This document shows positions 23,859-36,357 of a DNA stretch of 64,000 bases, piece after piece. The first letter of the stretch is position 1; each line of letters opens with the position of its first letter. The stretch is from assembly GCA_950097015.1 (NCBI GenBank), contig CATNEN010000007.1, positions 8,247,001 through 8,311,000 of the forward strand, written 5' to 3'. The stretch comes from Macrostomum hystrix. Its lineage: Eukaryota > Platyhelminthes > Macrostomidae. The position numbers and the translations under genes are program-made. Under the pieces are notes generated by a model. The model had not been told where the DNA came from. It saw only the letters and a program-made list of their open reading frames with translations, and did not search any database.

Positions 23859-24404
23859 CTGTTGAAGAAGATTTTAGCCCATGGTGCCAGAAGACCAGAG
23901 CCTGCCCAAAGGCAATTATTGCATATCGTCATATCGTTTCATTTTTTTACTTTTAATCTTTAGATAGTCAAATGTTTTCTGTTCTTATAGTTTCTTAACG
24001 AATTGAGTCCGTTACTTTTTGGTCAATGAGTTTTCTTAAGTATAGTGTGAGCATTGCTACCCTTGCATTTTAGGTAGATTCCGGTTTTGCTTGTTTCCCC
24101 CCCCTGTTAGCTTTCTTGGGCCCAGCTTTGTCCTGCGGGACATTGTCCTGTTGCTTGACCCTGATGTTGCTTCTTGTCATTAGTAAAGTTTATATTTTGT
24201 TCTCGACAAACTAGTGTCTTAGCTATTTTATTATCATTGCGCTGACATACACAAAATAAATCAGTCTATTTACTCATAATAATCTCATTGTGCAGCGAAG
24301 TGCCATGTTTTCTTGATCAACGACAATTCTGGAATTGGGTACATAAAGAATGGCCTTTTTAGAAAGCTTTTATTTAAAAACGCTACTTTTAGTAGTAACT
24401 TGGG

Positions 24405-24650
24405 CATCACCGTATCACAGCATGACAGTATCACCGTATCACAGCATGACAGTATCACCATATCACCGCTACACAATGTCACCGTATCACAATAATACCA
24501 TACCACGTACGGTGCAACAATAATGTATTAATACTGTATCATGGTATCGCCGCGTCACTGTATCCCGGTATCAACGTTTCACTGTATCAGGTTATCACGG
24601 TATCACCGCAACACAATATCACTGTATCACCATGTCACAAACAAGCCCGC
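24405..24650. repeat. Degenerate tandem repeat based on (g)tatcac
   Basis: Irregular short-period array built from atcaccgtatcac and acagcatgacagt words, decaying toward the right end. Confidence 0.75.
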
Positions 24651-26802
24651 ATTTTTGGCTGGTTCTGCAGCGTTCTTTTGCTCCTAAGCTGGTTAGAAAG
24701 CTTTTTGGGAGTGACTTTCTCTCCCGGGTGTTCGTTGTCTTTAATCAACCGAGCTAGCTTTCCACATTGTTCTCAGGGGTAATACCTTCTAAGTGGACTT
24801 TCACAGTTCTTACTTATACAATGTCTCAATTTAAAATGAATTTACATTTTTTAGGTAGAAGCGTATGACGCCAGCAAAACTACGACTTACACAGCAGCTC
24901 TTGCAGATTGTGCATGCCAAGTCACTGTCAGGCCTAAAATTTCGGTTCCACGTCTAAATGCACTTCTAGCTGTGCCCTGTTAGCATTAGATTAGTATCTA
25001 CTAGTGCTGTAGTTACATAAACTGTGGCCTCTAGCACAGACCACTGTGACCCCGCAGACAGCCCGCCTACCTTGAAATTCGTTCAAGCGCACGTGTGACG
25101 TGCGGCAGGTAGCTAATACTCGTAGCTACTCAGCTTTTTGTTACTTAACTCTGGTGAATAAACGGCATACAAATGTCCAACTCATACAGCGTGTGACAGA
25201 ACAGAACAAGAGCCTACAAGCTGCAGGCTCTCATCGAGGGTTCGTGACCGCAGAAACAATACCCCCGAGTTTCTATTTAATACGAAACTGATGTGACCAA
25301 AGGAAAAGCTTCGTCGTGGGTTATCAACAACTGGATCTCACAGCTGCTACCGAGCTAGCACTTTATTTAGTCAGTCAAGCCTCGAGCATAAAGAGAGCTC
25401 TAGAACACATTAACGGCGCGCACACAGGAACGACTGCTGGGAATGAGACAGAATAAGACAGACATAAGTGTGGACTTGAAATAAGAAATGGGAGAGGCTC
25501 TGCCAAACCATCGAAGAAAGACAATAATATGTAGTACAAAACGGTTATGGGACGAAGCTTGTGTACATTTCCAAATGCACAACAGAAACAATTAAGATCT
25601 ACGAGTTCGAGACTTAACAGACTTATTTGGACTTTAGCCGCGGCAACTAGAAAATGCGCTAGACTTATGGGAAACCCATCTGTGCTGCAGTCTATAGACT
25701 GCTAACTTTCGCAGAAATACTTGAGCACAAAATTCCCGCGAAGAGTACAGAGCGAGCTGGAGTATGGACTGACCCGGCAAATCGAGCTTGGATATCGAGC
25801 GGACGGACACAAGACTGACTGGCTGGCGGATCGAGTGCTCATTTGCATGCAGCTCCGTTTTCTTTTTTGATATCTGAAGCCGAGATGCGGGATCGAAAAA
25901 GCATCCAATAAACCGCACGGAAAAGCTAGGCAAACGGGTAAACTGAGAGCGCAGGCGGTAGAAGCTTGTTTAGCCAAACTGTTTGATGAGCAAGAAATCC
26001 GAATTGATTATTGACGTGTCACGAAAGTCCGCAGAGCTCTCAAAAATATGATATTCTGCATGTCTAATGAGCTGATCAGCGAGTCAGCCTCGAGAAGAAG
26101 CATTAAAAGTACAAAGTGTACGTGAACACGCCCTCTTATGTGGACAGTTTTAATTATATACTAATTTTGCTTCTTAAGGGCGTTGATCACAAGGTCAAAT
26201 TACAAATATTGACCAGACAAGAAAAGAATCAGAAATAAGCATTAAGTTGTATTTATGAATTCTAGAATTTAGTCTGTCGTCAGCTTGATAATGGACTAGC
26301 GACAACGGCCCCGCCACAATGCAAAAAATAATTGGAAAGGCCGAATTCCCACCCATCAGGCCAACCGCCTACGGCCATGGAAAAGTCAATTTTCTATGAA
26401 AGCAGCTCTGCACTGCCTGCCAATGCCTCTCTCCCCTGTTCTGGGTACGCATTGCTAAGCCTTCAGTCCGCTTAGCAGGCACTTCATCACGCACAGCCTG
26501 CATAGCCGGAATAAAGTAGGTCAAATAAAGTGCACAAATCGCATATAGTGTTCTGGCCCGCCTGCAGGCTGTCAGTCTCGGCTAGAAGCTGCAACCATGG
26601 CGACACAAGTTTGGGAGTTTAAGCTTGTGGGGTACAGTTCGGGAATCTGACCCGAGAGCTTGAAGCAGGATTAATCGGAGTATTTCCGCATGAGTCGATA
26701 GGAGAAAATACCATTTGCGAAACTCGTGGTTACGAGTAACATAGAGGGGAAAATGTTTATAAGGAAGTTTGTGAAATTCAGGAAAGGACAGGTAATCAAT
26801 GA

Positions 26803-26808
26803 TTTATT
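26803..26808 (-). terminator. Possible poly(A) signal, MEST-like gene
   Basis: AATAAA on the minus strand about 213 bases after the stop of the MEST-like gene. Confidence 0.4.
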
Positions 26809-27020
26809 TAGCAGGAGTGTACCTGTATCTAAATTAATAGCACCGAATGGTCTTTGATCCTAGAAAAATGGGTCAAAATCGAATAGATAATCGCTAACAG
26901 GCCATGATTATTGCCAAGAGGGGCTGCACTATTAATTATTATGCACGGATGTACTCAGGATTTGTTATTGTGAATGTAATGACTGTGTTAGGACGGACAC
27001 ACGAGTGGACTACGAGTGGA

Positions 27021-28672
27021 TCAAAGCTTCCTGGCGTTTGGCTCCGTCTCCCTGGCAACGCTGATGATAAAGTCGGCCCACTTCGCCGGCGCCTCCATCA
27101 TGAGGAAGTGGCCAACGCCGGTAAGAAAGTGCAGCCGGCACTGCGCCAGGTGGCGGCTGTGCAGCGCGCGCGGAATCGCCTGCGGGCTGACGGCGTCGGA
27201 GTCGCCCCAGAGCAGACGGCAGGGCAGCCGCAGGGTGCTCAGAGCGTCCAGCCAGCGCTGCTCAAAAAGAAACCGGTCGTCCAGGTAGCGGATGGTTCGG
27301 TGCAGGTTCCAGGCGGCGCCAAACTCCCGGTTGAGGTCCAGCATGTCGGCGATGTCGGCATTCCGTTCGGCCACGTCGGCGCCAGGGCCCCAGATGGAGC
27401 GCAGCTGTTGCTGGGCGAGGCCGGGTGGCTGATAGCCGCTGGCGCCCAGCCAGGCCAGGGCGGGGCCGAGCAGCGGCAGGCGGAGGAGGCGCTGGCTGAT
27501 GCGCAGGCTGGCCAGGCCGATGATCATGCCGCCGTTGGTGAAGGTGACGGACTGGAAGAAGCCGTCCTGGAAGCGGTCGGGCAGCAGGCCGCGCGAGTGC
27601 CGGGTGAGAATCTCAGCCAGCACTGAGTCGCCCATGTCGTGAGCGACCACGTGGCACCTGGCAATTGGCGGGTCCCGAACTGATGCAAATTCTCCTATAT
27701 AAGATTGCAACTTTCCTTGGGGGTGAGTGGCAGAGTTTGCCTCCCGCACCAAGGTCCCTGAGCTCGATTCCGCGGCGAGCCCGCATTCATTTTAGCGCAG
27801 CCCCGGAAAGAAGGCCTGCAGGCTTTTCGCGCAATTTACGCACTTAAGGGTCAGCCTCAAAGGCACAGTGAGAGTGTACACTGCCTGGCGATGAGAAAGT
27901 CAGGGCAGATTTACACCTGAGTGGACGGAATGGCCTCCTCGCTGGCTGCGCGTCTACTTTCACCAAATGTACCTTTGCCCGCAGCCCTCCTGCAATCACA
28001 ATTCTTATTACAACTGTCCTGCTGGAGTTCAACTTTCTGTTTCCATCCGAATTACAACTTTCTTTCTGGACTGCAGCTTTCCCATCTGGATTGAAACTAT
28101 ATTCAGTCCTGATTACAATATTTATTTTAATCTGCCGCATAAATTATTCAGTCGGCTTGCGAGCTTCCGACAGAATTGTAACTTTAACTCAAGGAAACTC
28201 CATTTCTCAAGCCGACTCACTTCTTAACATCGAGCGCCGTCCATACAGACAGGGTGACATCGGCGTGGTCCTGTATAGAGTAGGAGTAGTTGCTAGGCAA
28301 CTGGTCTGAGAAGCCGAAACCGACGTGGTCGAACATGACCACCCGATGGAAGCCGGTCAGCAGCCGCGGCAGCGCCTTACGATAATCGAAGCTGGACGAG
28401 GGAAAGCCGTGGATGAGGCACAGCTGCCTGGCGTCGGGTCCGCCCGGATCGCCGGAATAGTTCGGCCTGTCCACCACCACGGAGAACACCCGGTAGCCTG
28501 AGAGCAGCTCCAGCATGCGGCCCGCCGAGTGCCACTGCTGCAGCGCTGGGGACAGGCTGGCCAGGTCGGCTGAGGGCCGCTCTGGCGGCTCCGGGACGTT
28601 CAGCAGCAGGCCAAGAGCCAGGGCCACGATAGCGATGAGTAAGGTGACGAGCCAGCGAAAATAACCTGACAT
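27021..28672 (-). CDS. MEST: MEST-like alpha/beta hydrolase (epoxide hydrolase family)
   Basis: Two exons, 28672-28221 and 27657-27021, join in phase 2 to 362 residues; MEST of vertebrates has about 335. An N-terminal hydrophobic segment (residues 8-26) probably anchors it in the ER or lipid droplet membrane. Then follow the HGFP oxyanion motif at 88-91, FDHVGFGFSD, the nucleophile elbow HDMGDS with Asp158 made just after the splice junction, a cap region, LLWGDSDAVSP carrying the acid residue, and GVGHFLMMEAP with the catalytic histidine. An Asp nucleophile is typical of epoxide hydrolases and MEST. MEST is linked to lipid droplet growth in mammals; the substrate is unknown. The intron holds a SINE. 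A minisatellite begins about 18 bases upstream of the ATG. Confidence 0.87.
27719..28018 (+). mobile_element. tRNA-derived SINE (family 1), MEST-like intron
   Basis: Head tggcagagtttgcctcccgc with a small deletion between the boxes, B box gagctcgattccgcggcgag, then the body (gatgagaaagtcagggcaga) and a pyrimidine-rich end. Antisense to the host gene. Confidence 0.82.
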
Positions 28673-28689
28673 GGCTGCGGGTCTGAGGC

Positions 28690-29008
28690 GAGGTGGGTCT
28701 GACACCCTCTGACCAAGTGAGAGACGGTGGGGTGGATGCGGCCTGACACCCTCTGACCAACTGAGAGACGGTGGGGTAGATGCGGCCTGACACCCTCTGA
28801 CCAACTGAGAGACGGTGGGGTAGATGCGGCCTGACACCCTCTGACCAACTGAGAGACGATGGGGTAGATGCGGCCTAACACCCTCTGACCAACTGAGAGA
28901 CGGTGGGGTGGATGTGGCCTGACGCTCTCTGACCAACTGAGAGACGGTGAGGTGGATGTGGCCTGACGCTCTCTGACCAACTGAGAGAGGGTGGGGTGGA
29001 TGCGGCCA
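28690..29008. repeat. 44-bp minisatellite upstream of the MEST-like gene
   Basis: Seven copies of a 44-bp unit (core gaccaactgagagacggtgg). It covers the immediate upstream region of the MEST-like gene, so it may lie in its 5' UTR or promoter. Confidence 0.92.
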
Positions 29009-29009
29009 A

Positions 29010-29100
29010 GACTAGTTAACCCAGTTTGAGAACCAAGACTAGTTTAACCCAGTTTGAGAACCAAGACTAGTTTTACCCACTGTGAGAACCAAGACTAGTT
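29010..29100. repeat. 28-bp tandem repeat
   Basis: Three copies of aaccaagactagtt(t) plus aacccagtttgag, abutting the 44-bp array. The stretch from 29101 to 29754 is AT-rich with no gene seen. Confidence 0.85.
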
Positions 29101-29754
29101 AGCTTAACCAAATAGGAGAATAGTTTGTTAATAAATCAAGAGAAAAATAACAAAGAGTAAAAGCAACAGGACTTTTTAATCTCCGACCGCCACGCCGACT
29201 CGTGTATTTTGCTGAGCCGCTAAAAGCAGCAACAGCAGAAATGAGGGAGGAGGAAAGCAGCAAGAATGTCTTGATCCATATGTTTAAACAGTTCGTAACA
29301 ATGTCGAAAAACACAAAGGCAGAATAGGAATCTGCTTTGATTTCCTGTAATCAATAGTCTATTGATTAAGATTATTGAATAAATCAAAACCAATAATCAT
29401 TTTCCTGTGCGACTAATTTGGCCAGCCTAATCGAGAAGAATAATTATTGAAAATCGATTTTATGGCCATCGAAGTTACAAAGATTTTCCAACACAATTCT
29501 CTAACAAACGTCGACTAAGTTGGCCCTTTCAAATACCAGCAGTGTAACAAAAATAATTCACGCAGTACAAAACAAAAACTGTTCTCTTCGTTGAAACAAA
29601 ATTAATACATTAGACCTGAACTTTAAGATATTAAGCATAAAAATTGACTTCGTGGTGTTCCTAAGGGTCTTCTAAGTGCCATTCCAGCTTAAAAGTGCTA
29701 TTTCTAGCTATAAAACAAACTTCCATACAGTAAGTTAAATAAAAAAACGTATCG

Positions 29755-30012
29755 TTACAATAACTTACGTTACAGTAACTTTCGTTATAGTTATTTCCGT
29801 GATAGTAACTTCCGCTACAATAACTTTTGTTACAATAGCTTTCGTTACAATAACTTTCGTTACAATAACTATCGTTACAGTAACTTTCGTTATTGTTATT
29901 TCCGTGATAGTAACTTCCGTTACAATAACTTTCGTTACAATAACTTTCGTTACAATAACTTTCGTTATAGTAATTTGCGTTATAGTAACTTCCGTTACAA
30001 TATCTTCCGTTA
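29755..30012. repeat. 15-bp minisatellite
   Basis: About 17 copies of gttacaataactttc and variants. Two strands and several frames stay open because the unit is a multiple of three; it is not coding. Confidence 0.92.
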
Positions 30013-30899
30013 GTCGGTACAATACTTTTAAAAGCTGAACAATGCCACACTTTCTAAACAAGCACGATAACTCTTTATCGATCCAAAAGGAAAAAATTTA
30101 ACTGTAATGCCTTTTTCACAAAAAACTGGTTGAAGAGATCGGATAAAAAGCCAAAAACAAACAGAAAAAAACTGTAGAACGAAAAACAACAGACGGCAGT
30201 TGTTGGATGCGGAAGCGGTAGCCAATACAACTGAATCATAGCCACTGTCCTGCATGCGATCGCGCATCACGGTTTGAAAGTCCGAACGAATCAAAAAGTC
30301 GAAAAGTACTTCCATTGGGAAAAACACACAAATAATTGTGTAAAAATATGTAATGCCCTGACACACAAATAGTCGAAAAGCGAAGTGAACAAAAGTTTGT
30401 ATAAATTTATTAAATGACCGATAGAGATACTATGAGTAAAACTGATATTAATAGGTACTAGAGAATAGGTGGTGCGTGGCGGCAGCGGTGGCAGAGGCTT
30501 CGGCTAGCAGCTCTGATTTCCGTATAAGCATAGCCTTAGAGTAACACAGGTTAGGCCACAGGTTAGGCCATAGACATAAGAAATATCTGGCCACTTACCA
30601 AAGGCTTACTGGCCCCACAAGCCGCTGGCAGTTTAGAAAGACGATAAAAAATCTATTTAAAAAATAGGCTTAAGAATAATAAATTAGCAATGCAAAATTG
30701 AATGCGGGTGCGACACTACAGGGAGTTGTGGACAGTTTGCTGTAGCAAGTGCTATAACTGCTCTGAATATTGATTGGAAAGATAATCCAGAGACACTACA
30801 ACACTGGGTCCAGTGATCATTCAAACTAAAAATATAGAAAATACAAAACAAGCAGCAAAAAATCGAAGAAATTATTCACCTCAGAATGAAATATTTCGC
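30013..30899. other. Intergenic DNA, no gene seen
   Basis: AT-rich region downstream of the AdoMetDC gene with no credible frame or repeat. Confidence 0.55.
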
Positions 30900-30905
30900 T
30901 TTATT
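30900..30905 (-). terminator. Possible poly(A) signal, AdoMetDC gene
   Basis: AATAAA on the minus strand, 370 bases after the AdoMetDC stop. Between the two (about 31000-31270) the DNA is GC-rich and could be a 3' UTR; open frames there on both strands have no recognisable product. Confidence 0.35.
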
Positions 30906-31274
30906 ATATTCGAAAATGAACTAGAAAAACTAAAAAAGTAATTGGCTAAAATAATTTAAACTGGTTAATAAGCGAGTCACAAGAGCAGCTTAGCAATATT
31001 GCTTAAAGTGCATGACGGCCAAGCGCCACAGCTTCCGCCGGCTGCGAGACGACAGCCAGAGCAACACTGGGCGAGGGCAGCAGCGACGGTGAGGGGAGGC
31101 GGCGTAGGCGAGGGCGGCGGCGGATTTCGGGTGCACGAGCTGCAGACGGCGGCGAGTCAACTGGCTGCAGCGGGAGCAGCGGCGCACGCAGCTCAGGCGG
31201 GCTGCAGCGCAGCAGTCAGAGCTGAGGGGTGGAGCAGTTGGGAGCGGGGGCCCAGCCACTCCACCCCCGAGTCC

Positions 31275-34200
31275 CTAAAAGTATGGCCCCTCGCCCTGGC
31301 ACCAGACGTCGCGAGCGTCCGGTTCGCGCGGCTCGCCAGCGTCGGCGTCGGTCTCGGCGCAGCCATTGCTGCGGTGTCTCTGGAAGCGCGCGAAGGTGGC
31401 GCTCTGGTTGCAGAACATGGAGAACTGGAACTCGCACCGGTCATAGCCCGGCGCCAGGCCGGCGCCCTTCAACTGGCCGTGAACATCCGCGTGGCTGCTC
31501 TGCAACGGCGGGGGAAACTGTTCTTTAGTGATAGCGGCTGAGTGCGACTGAAACTACAGTAACTGGGCTGAAGGGATTCAACTGAAGTCATTCAACTGAA
31601 GTCATTCAACTGAAGTCATTCAACTGAAGTCATTCAACTGAAGTCATTCAACTGAAGTCATTCAACTGAAGCGATGGAGCTGAAGAGATTGAGCTGAAGT
31701 GATTCAACTAAATCGGCAGAACTCGAAGCAACAAAACCTGAAACTGCGGCAAATGAAGCTCAAGCGAGCCGCCAATAGTTGGTAAACAAGCCAGCGACTC
31801 ACCTCTCCACTGATTAGGGTGATAATGAAGCGACTTGGCCGGAAAATATTCACCACCTTGGCGACGAGGTCGGCCGCGTTGTCGCAATGGTCAGTCTCAA
31901 AGCTGGCATAGGAGGCGCACTTCTCTGGTGTCACGTGGACAGTGAAGTAGTGGCGCTGCGGTGCATTGTGGGTGGGGTTGGCGCAAGATGCAGAGCACCA
32001 CACTGACCTGAGTAATGTCTAAAAATAACTGCTGCACAGAATCGCTGGTAATTTTAAGAAAATAATGGCTGACAATTTAAAAGCAATTGCCATCAGGCCC
32101 TCACAAGTTGAGAAAATAGTGCAGTATTGTTGATGCAGATGCACTGCCAGTTTGCGCTAGCCCTAAAACCATTGACAAGCGGCCTGAACAGAACACTCCT
32201 TTAGACAGTACTCAAAGTCCAGGTTGAGTAGACAATGGAGAGATAAAATGTAGTCATAAAAAGAGAGAGGGGAGAGATAAAACAACTAGAATGCATCAGG
32301 ACGCCAGGGGTTAAGACAGGCCAGAGATCGGTGAACAGGGCTGGTGACAGATGAAGCTAGGCCGAATTGGCAGACACGTAAGAGCCTAACACTTGCTTGA
32401 ACTAACACTAAAATTCTAATAATTTTGTTACTAGGGCAAAATAACTAGGGCCTGATAGCCGAGACAATGTCCTTTAAACGCAGTCCGTACCAGCGCGGGC
32501 CGTGACCGAAAGATAAAGTTAGTCCGCTGGCGAATGGCCTAGGCCGTGTCTAGGCTAAAGGAACCGGCTAGAACCGGATCGGCTGGTGAGAGGAAGACAG
32601 CTGGTTCTTTTAAGAACTCTTTTCGACGCGGGCAAGGCTTCAAAAAGCCGCTTGTTAAAAAACTTAGGTAAATCCCAGCTAATTAGGCACGAAATCGATC
32701 ATTATGAGATCAGCTTACCTGATCAATGATGCCATTGACTGAGTAGCCGCATGGCTCAAACAGATAGTCGTCAATCATCACACTCGCGGTGGGGCCGAAC
32801 AGGTCGGCAAAGCCGGCGGCCTGTTGTAGAAGCAAGGTGAAGAATTTTCATTTGCAAACACAATGCCACATTTAACAAAGTTAAGAGAAATGGCTGACAG
32901 ATGCTTGGGGCAGTTATTCAGTCCTCTAGTTATTTAGCCCAGTGTCGCCTAGTAATTACTTTTTGTCTATGGCCAATGTCAGCTGTTACTCCTAGGGTCA
33001 GTATCGGTTGTCCCCTAGTCAGTGTCAGTGGTCCCCTAGGGTCAGTATTGGTTGCCCCTAGGGTCAGTACTGGTTGCCCCTAGGGTCAGTATTGGTTGCC
33101 CCAAGGGTCAGTACTGGTTGCCCCTAGGGTCAGTATTGGTTGGCCCTAGGGTCATTATTGGTTGCCAATAGGGTCAGTATTGGTTGCCCCTAGGGTCAGT
33201 ATTGGTTGCCCCAAGGGTCAGTATTGGTTGCCCCTAGGGTCAGTATTGGTTGCCAATAGGGTCAGTATTGGTTGCCCCTAGGGTCAGTATTGGTTGTCCC
33301 CTAGGGTCAGTATTGGTTGCCCCCTAGGGTCAGTATTGGTTGCCCCCTAGGGTCAGTATTGGTTGTCCTCTAGTGTCAGTATTGGTTGCCCCCTAGGGTC
33401 AGTATGGTTGCCCCTAGGGTCAGTATTGGTTGTCCCCTAGGGTCAGTATTGGTTGCCCCCTAGGGTCAGTATTGGTTGCCCCCTAGTGTCAGTATTGGTT
33501 GTCCTCTAGTGTCAGTATTGATTGTCCCCTAGGGTCAGTATTGGTTGCCCCCTAGGGTCAGTATTGGTTGTCCTCTAGTGTCAGTATTGATTGTCCCCTA
33601 GGGTCAGTATTGGTTGTCCTCTAGTGTCAGTATTGGTTGTCCTCTAGTGTCAGCTGTCCGACCGACTGACTGAAAGGGCACAGAAATAAAGAAAAAGGGA
33701 AAAGCACAAAGGGAAAACCTTGGTAATGTCGGCGGCGGTCCTGTCGCCCTCTTTGAAGTAGAGCATGCGACTCTCATCAGCCAGCGAGTTCATGATCACC
33801 TGGAAAGAGAAACAGTTGAAGCTATTGGTAAATATTTGATAATGATCACCGTAGTTTATTATTAATGAGTGGGCAAAATCCAAATGTTCTCAAATAAGCA
33901 CATCTTAAATAGTGATGATTTTCCAATGACAGACGAGCATTACCAGATGCTAACTACTAAATAGCAAACTATCAGAAAACTGACCTCCAATGTGCAGTGG
34001 GATCGGCGCGAGTTGATGTGCGAGAAGCAGAACAGGTGGTAGCAATCCGAGTTGGTGCTGCCCAGGACGCGAGCCAGGCCTTTGTCAAAGTGGTTCAGCA
34101 GCGTCTCTGTCTCCCGTTTGAACTTCTGATGCATGAACGGCTGCTCCTCCGGGTTGAGAAATTTCGGGCGCGAGTAGAACACCTCCTGTCAGGTGGGCGA

Positions 34201-36303
34201 GGAAAAAATTCAATCTTCCAACAAACTAGCATATGTTGTAGCCATAGAAAAGACAGGGCAGGAGAGGATAGAACGGACAGGAAAGGGGATAGAACTAACA
34301 GGAAAAGGGATAGAACGGTCAGGAATTCGGATATGACGGACAGGAAAGGGGATAGAACGAAAAGGAAGGGGATAGAACGGACTCGAAGGGGATAGAACGG
34401 ACTGGAAAGGGGATAGAACAAACAGGAAAGGGATAGAACGGACAGAAAAGGGGATAGAAATAACAGGAAAGGGGATATAACTGACAGGAGAGGGGATAGA
34501 ACGGACAGGAAAGGGGATAGAACTAACAGGAAAGGGGATAGAACTAACAGGAAAAGGGATAGAACGGTCAGGAATTGGGATATGACGGACAGGAAAGGGG
34601 ATAGAACGAACAGGAAAGGGGATAGAACTGACAGGAGAGGGGATAGAACGATCGGTAAAGGGAATAGAACGGTCAGAAAAGGGGGGAAAACGGACAGGAA
34701 GGAATCAGGTAGGAGTGGTTGATCATCATGAAGAGAATATGAGCACGAGTCTCACAGCCACTGAGTCGAAGCCGACACTCTTTCCAAGGCCGATGAAGTC
34801 GGCGATGGCATTCAGCAGGTTTGTTTGGCCGCAGGTCTTGATGATCATCTTGTCCTCAAACAGGAAGAGGCTGCTTTCACTGAAAAAACGCAAAAAGCTG
34901 TATTTTACATTCCATACAGAAATGTATGTTCATTATTCTTAGTAATCAATTGTTTCAAAAATATTTACCTAAGCAGGTAAGCGGTCACTTGATCAGAGTG
35001 GCACTCATTCAATATGCTGCAGTTAACTTTGTCCAAGATCTTCTCAACATCGACTCTAAATTTGTGATTGGGTAAAAGCAGCTATTTTTGGCATTTTAAA
35101 GGAACAAATTTACTTGTATTCAGACGATAATAAAGTTTCACAAACATACAGAAATTAAGATTAAACAAAACATAGTTTGATCCACTTTGGATATTAAGCT
35201 ATAGAAAATTGAGCATTGATGAGCTCAGAATTAAAAAATAAAATTAAAATATTTGATATCCTAATTATCAATGTGATCAACATGTCAAAAATTATATAAT
35301 AATCCACAATTTTAGCCTATAGGCTTTAATAAACAATGATCAAAATACATTATTGAAATAAATAGCAAAGATGGCTAGTTTATTAAAATAATATAATTGT
35401 GCCATTTATAATGAATAATGAAGTACTTTATAGTTGAGTAAAAACCTTAATCACAATAAACATTTTGTCAGTTAAGTAAAACTAAGTAAGACTAATAAAA
35501 TTATGCTATTAGGATATATTAAAACCAGATAATATCTAGAAATATGAATACATAAAGGTTTGTTTACTAATACTTGTGCTAAAATTTGTTAAATAGCTAG
35601 TTACTGTATTTCATTTAATTAATTTCAATTAAATAAAATTACAACACTTGTAAATACAACATTACCTGTTTGTCTTTAATAATTCTAACAGTTGAATAGG
35701 AGGAAAAAGCTAAAATTACTATTTTTATTAGCTTCAGACTGGTTTACAATTATAATATTTGTATATTCAGAATTTTACTTTTGTGATAATCTTGGATATA
35801 AAACTGATGTATCTCTAATTACTGTTTCAATAGAACTGCAAATTTAGCAAAGGCCATAATATGAAATAGATAATAAGCATTTTACTGCGAGTTTTATAAG
35901 ATTGAGATTCACGCTTAGTAGCTTTGTATAATTTCAATGTTAAGTAAGTTAAGAGGGCCCTCTTAAATATAGGTATACAATATTGTTGATAATAAACCAT
36001 TTCATACAGATTACGAAATAGTCGGTTAGCTTAAAAACAAGACCATAATTACCTTTTAAGTCGCAACAAGTTTGTTTCCAGACGAGAATCACACTCGACT
36101 AGTTTCAACCCTGGGGTTGAAAACTGTAACTCACTGTCAGTAGTAATCTTTCCGTTTTGAATGGATTGTTGGTTGCGCCTTTGAAAAGATATTTCCAACA
36201 GCTTTTCGGCCCCTTCAAAAGGCTTATCCAGTAATGGATTCACAATCGATCCCATCTCCAAGCTCTGGTAGGAGTTTACGGTAACTTCTTTGACCCGTAC
36301 CAT
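31275..36303 (-). CDS. AMD1: S-adenosylmethionine decarboxylase proenzyme
   Basis: Eight exons give 407 residues: 36303-36053, 35055-34969, 34879-34756, 34185-33985, 33799-33719, 32820-32719, 31955-31803, 31499-31275. It supplies decarboxylated AdoMet for spermidine and spermine synthesis, in the cytosol. All key residues are kept: Phe29-Glu30 and Glu33 (FEGAE), the self-cleavage site LLSE/SS with Ser115 becoming the pyruvoyl group, Cys129 in KTCG, Phe269, Cys272 and Ser275 in FEPCGYS, His289 and Glu293 in VHVTPE, so it should be active. Spacing Ser115 to Cys129 is identical to the human enzyme. Differences: 22 extra N-terminal residues, a loop of about 30 residues before VDVEKILDKVNCS, and a longer C-terminus. 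Met17 is a possible alternative start. Exon 7 is taken from the acceptor CGCAG at 31956, which keeps phase and alignment. Confidence 0.93.
31566..31720. repeat. 14-bp minisatellite in AMD1 intron 7
   Basis: About ten copies of cattcaactgaagt and variants, starting about 80 bases after the 5' splice site. Confidence 0.92.
32985..33655. repeat. 23-bp minisatellite in AMD1 intron 5
   Basis: About 29 copies of a unit gggtcagtattggttgcccc plus cta or a; starts about 63 bases after the 5' splice site of the minus-strand intron. Intron 6 (31956-32718) holds no array. Confidence 0.95.
34245..34705. repeat. 21-bp minisatellite in AMD1 intron 3
   Basis: About 22 copies of ggggatagaacggacaggaa plus a, with spelling variants; starts about 50 bases after the 5' splice site. 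The coding (minus) strand is pyrimidine-rich here. Confidence 0.93.
35056..36052. other. AMD1 intron 1
   Basis: About 1 kb of AT-rich intron without array, element or frame. Confidence 0.6.
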
Positions 36304-36308
36304 TCAGA

Positions 36309-36332
36309 TTAGTAGCTACCGAATACATGCAT
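36309..36332 (-). promoter_or_regulatory. Possible short uORF upstream of AMD1
   Basis: ATG at 36332 encodes the seven-residue peptide MHVFGSY and stops 5 bases before the AMD1 start codon. Mammalian AMD1 is controlled by a six-codon uORF (known for the family); the peptide here is different. Two more upstream ATGs lie nearby: 36357 (13 codons, ending at 36316) and 36328 (out of frame, overlapping the main start). Whether the transcript begins far enough upstream is unknown. Confidence 0.35.
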
Positions 36333-36357
36333 CGTGCTCCCGCACTGTATTCAACAT

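Larger units (their letters stand above)
23640..26802. other. Intergenic DNA between LMF and MEST-like genes
   Basis: About 3.1 kb with no convincing gene. It holds a hairpin at 23820-23858 and a degenerate array at 24405-24650. The rest (24651-26802) has scattered short frames without splice-joined partners or family resemblance. An AATAAA at 24257 could end the LMF transcript but is 618 bases past its stop. Confidence 0.5.
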
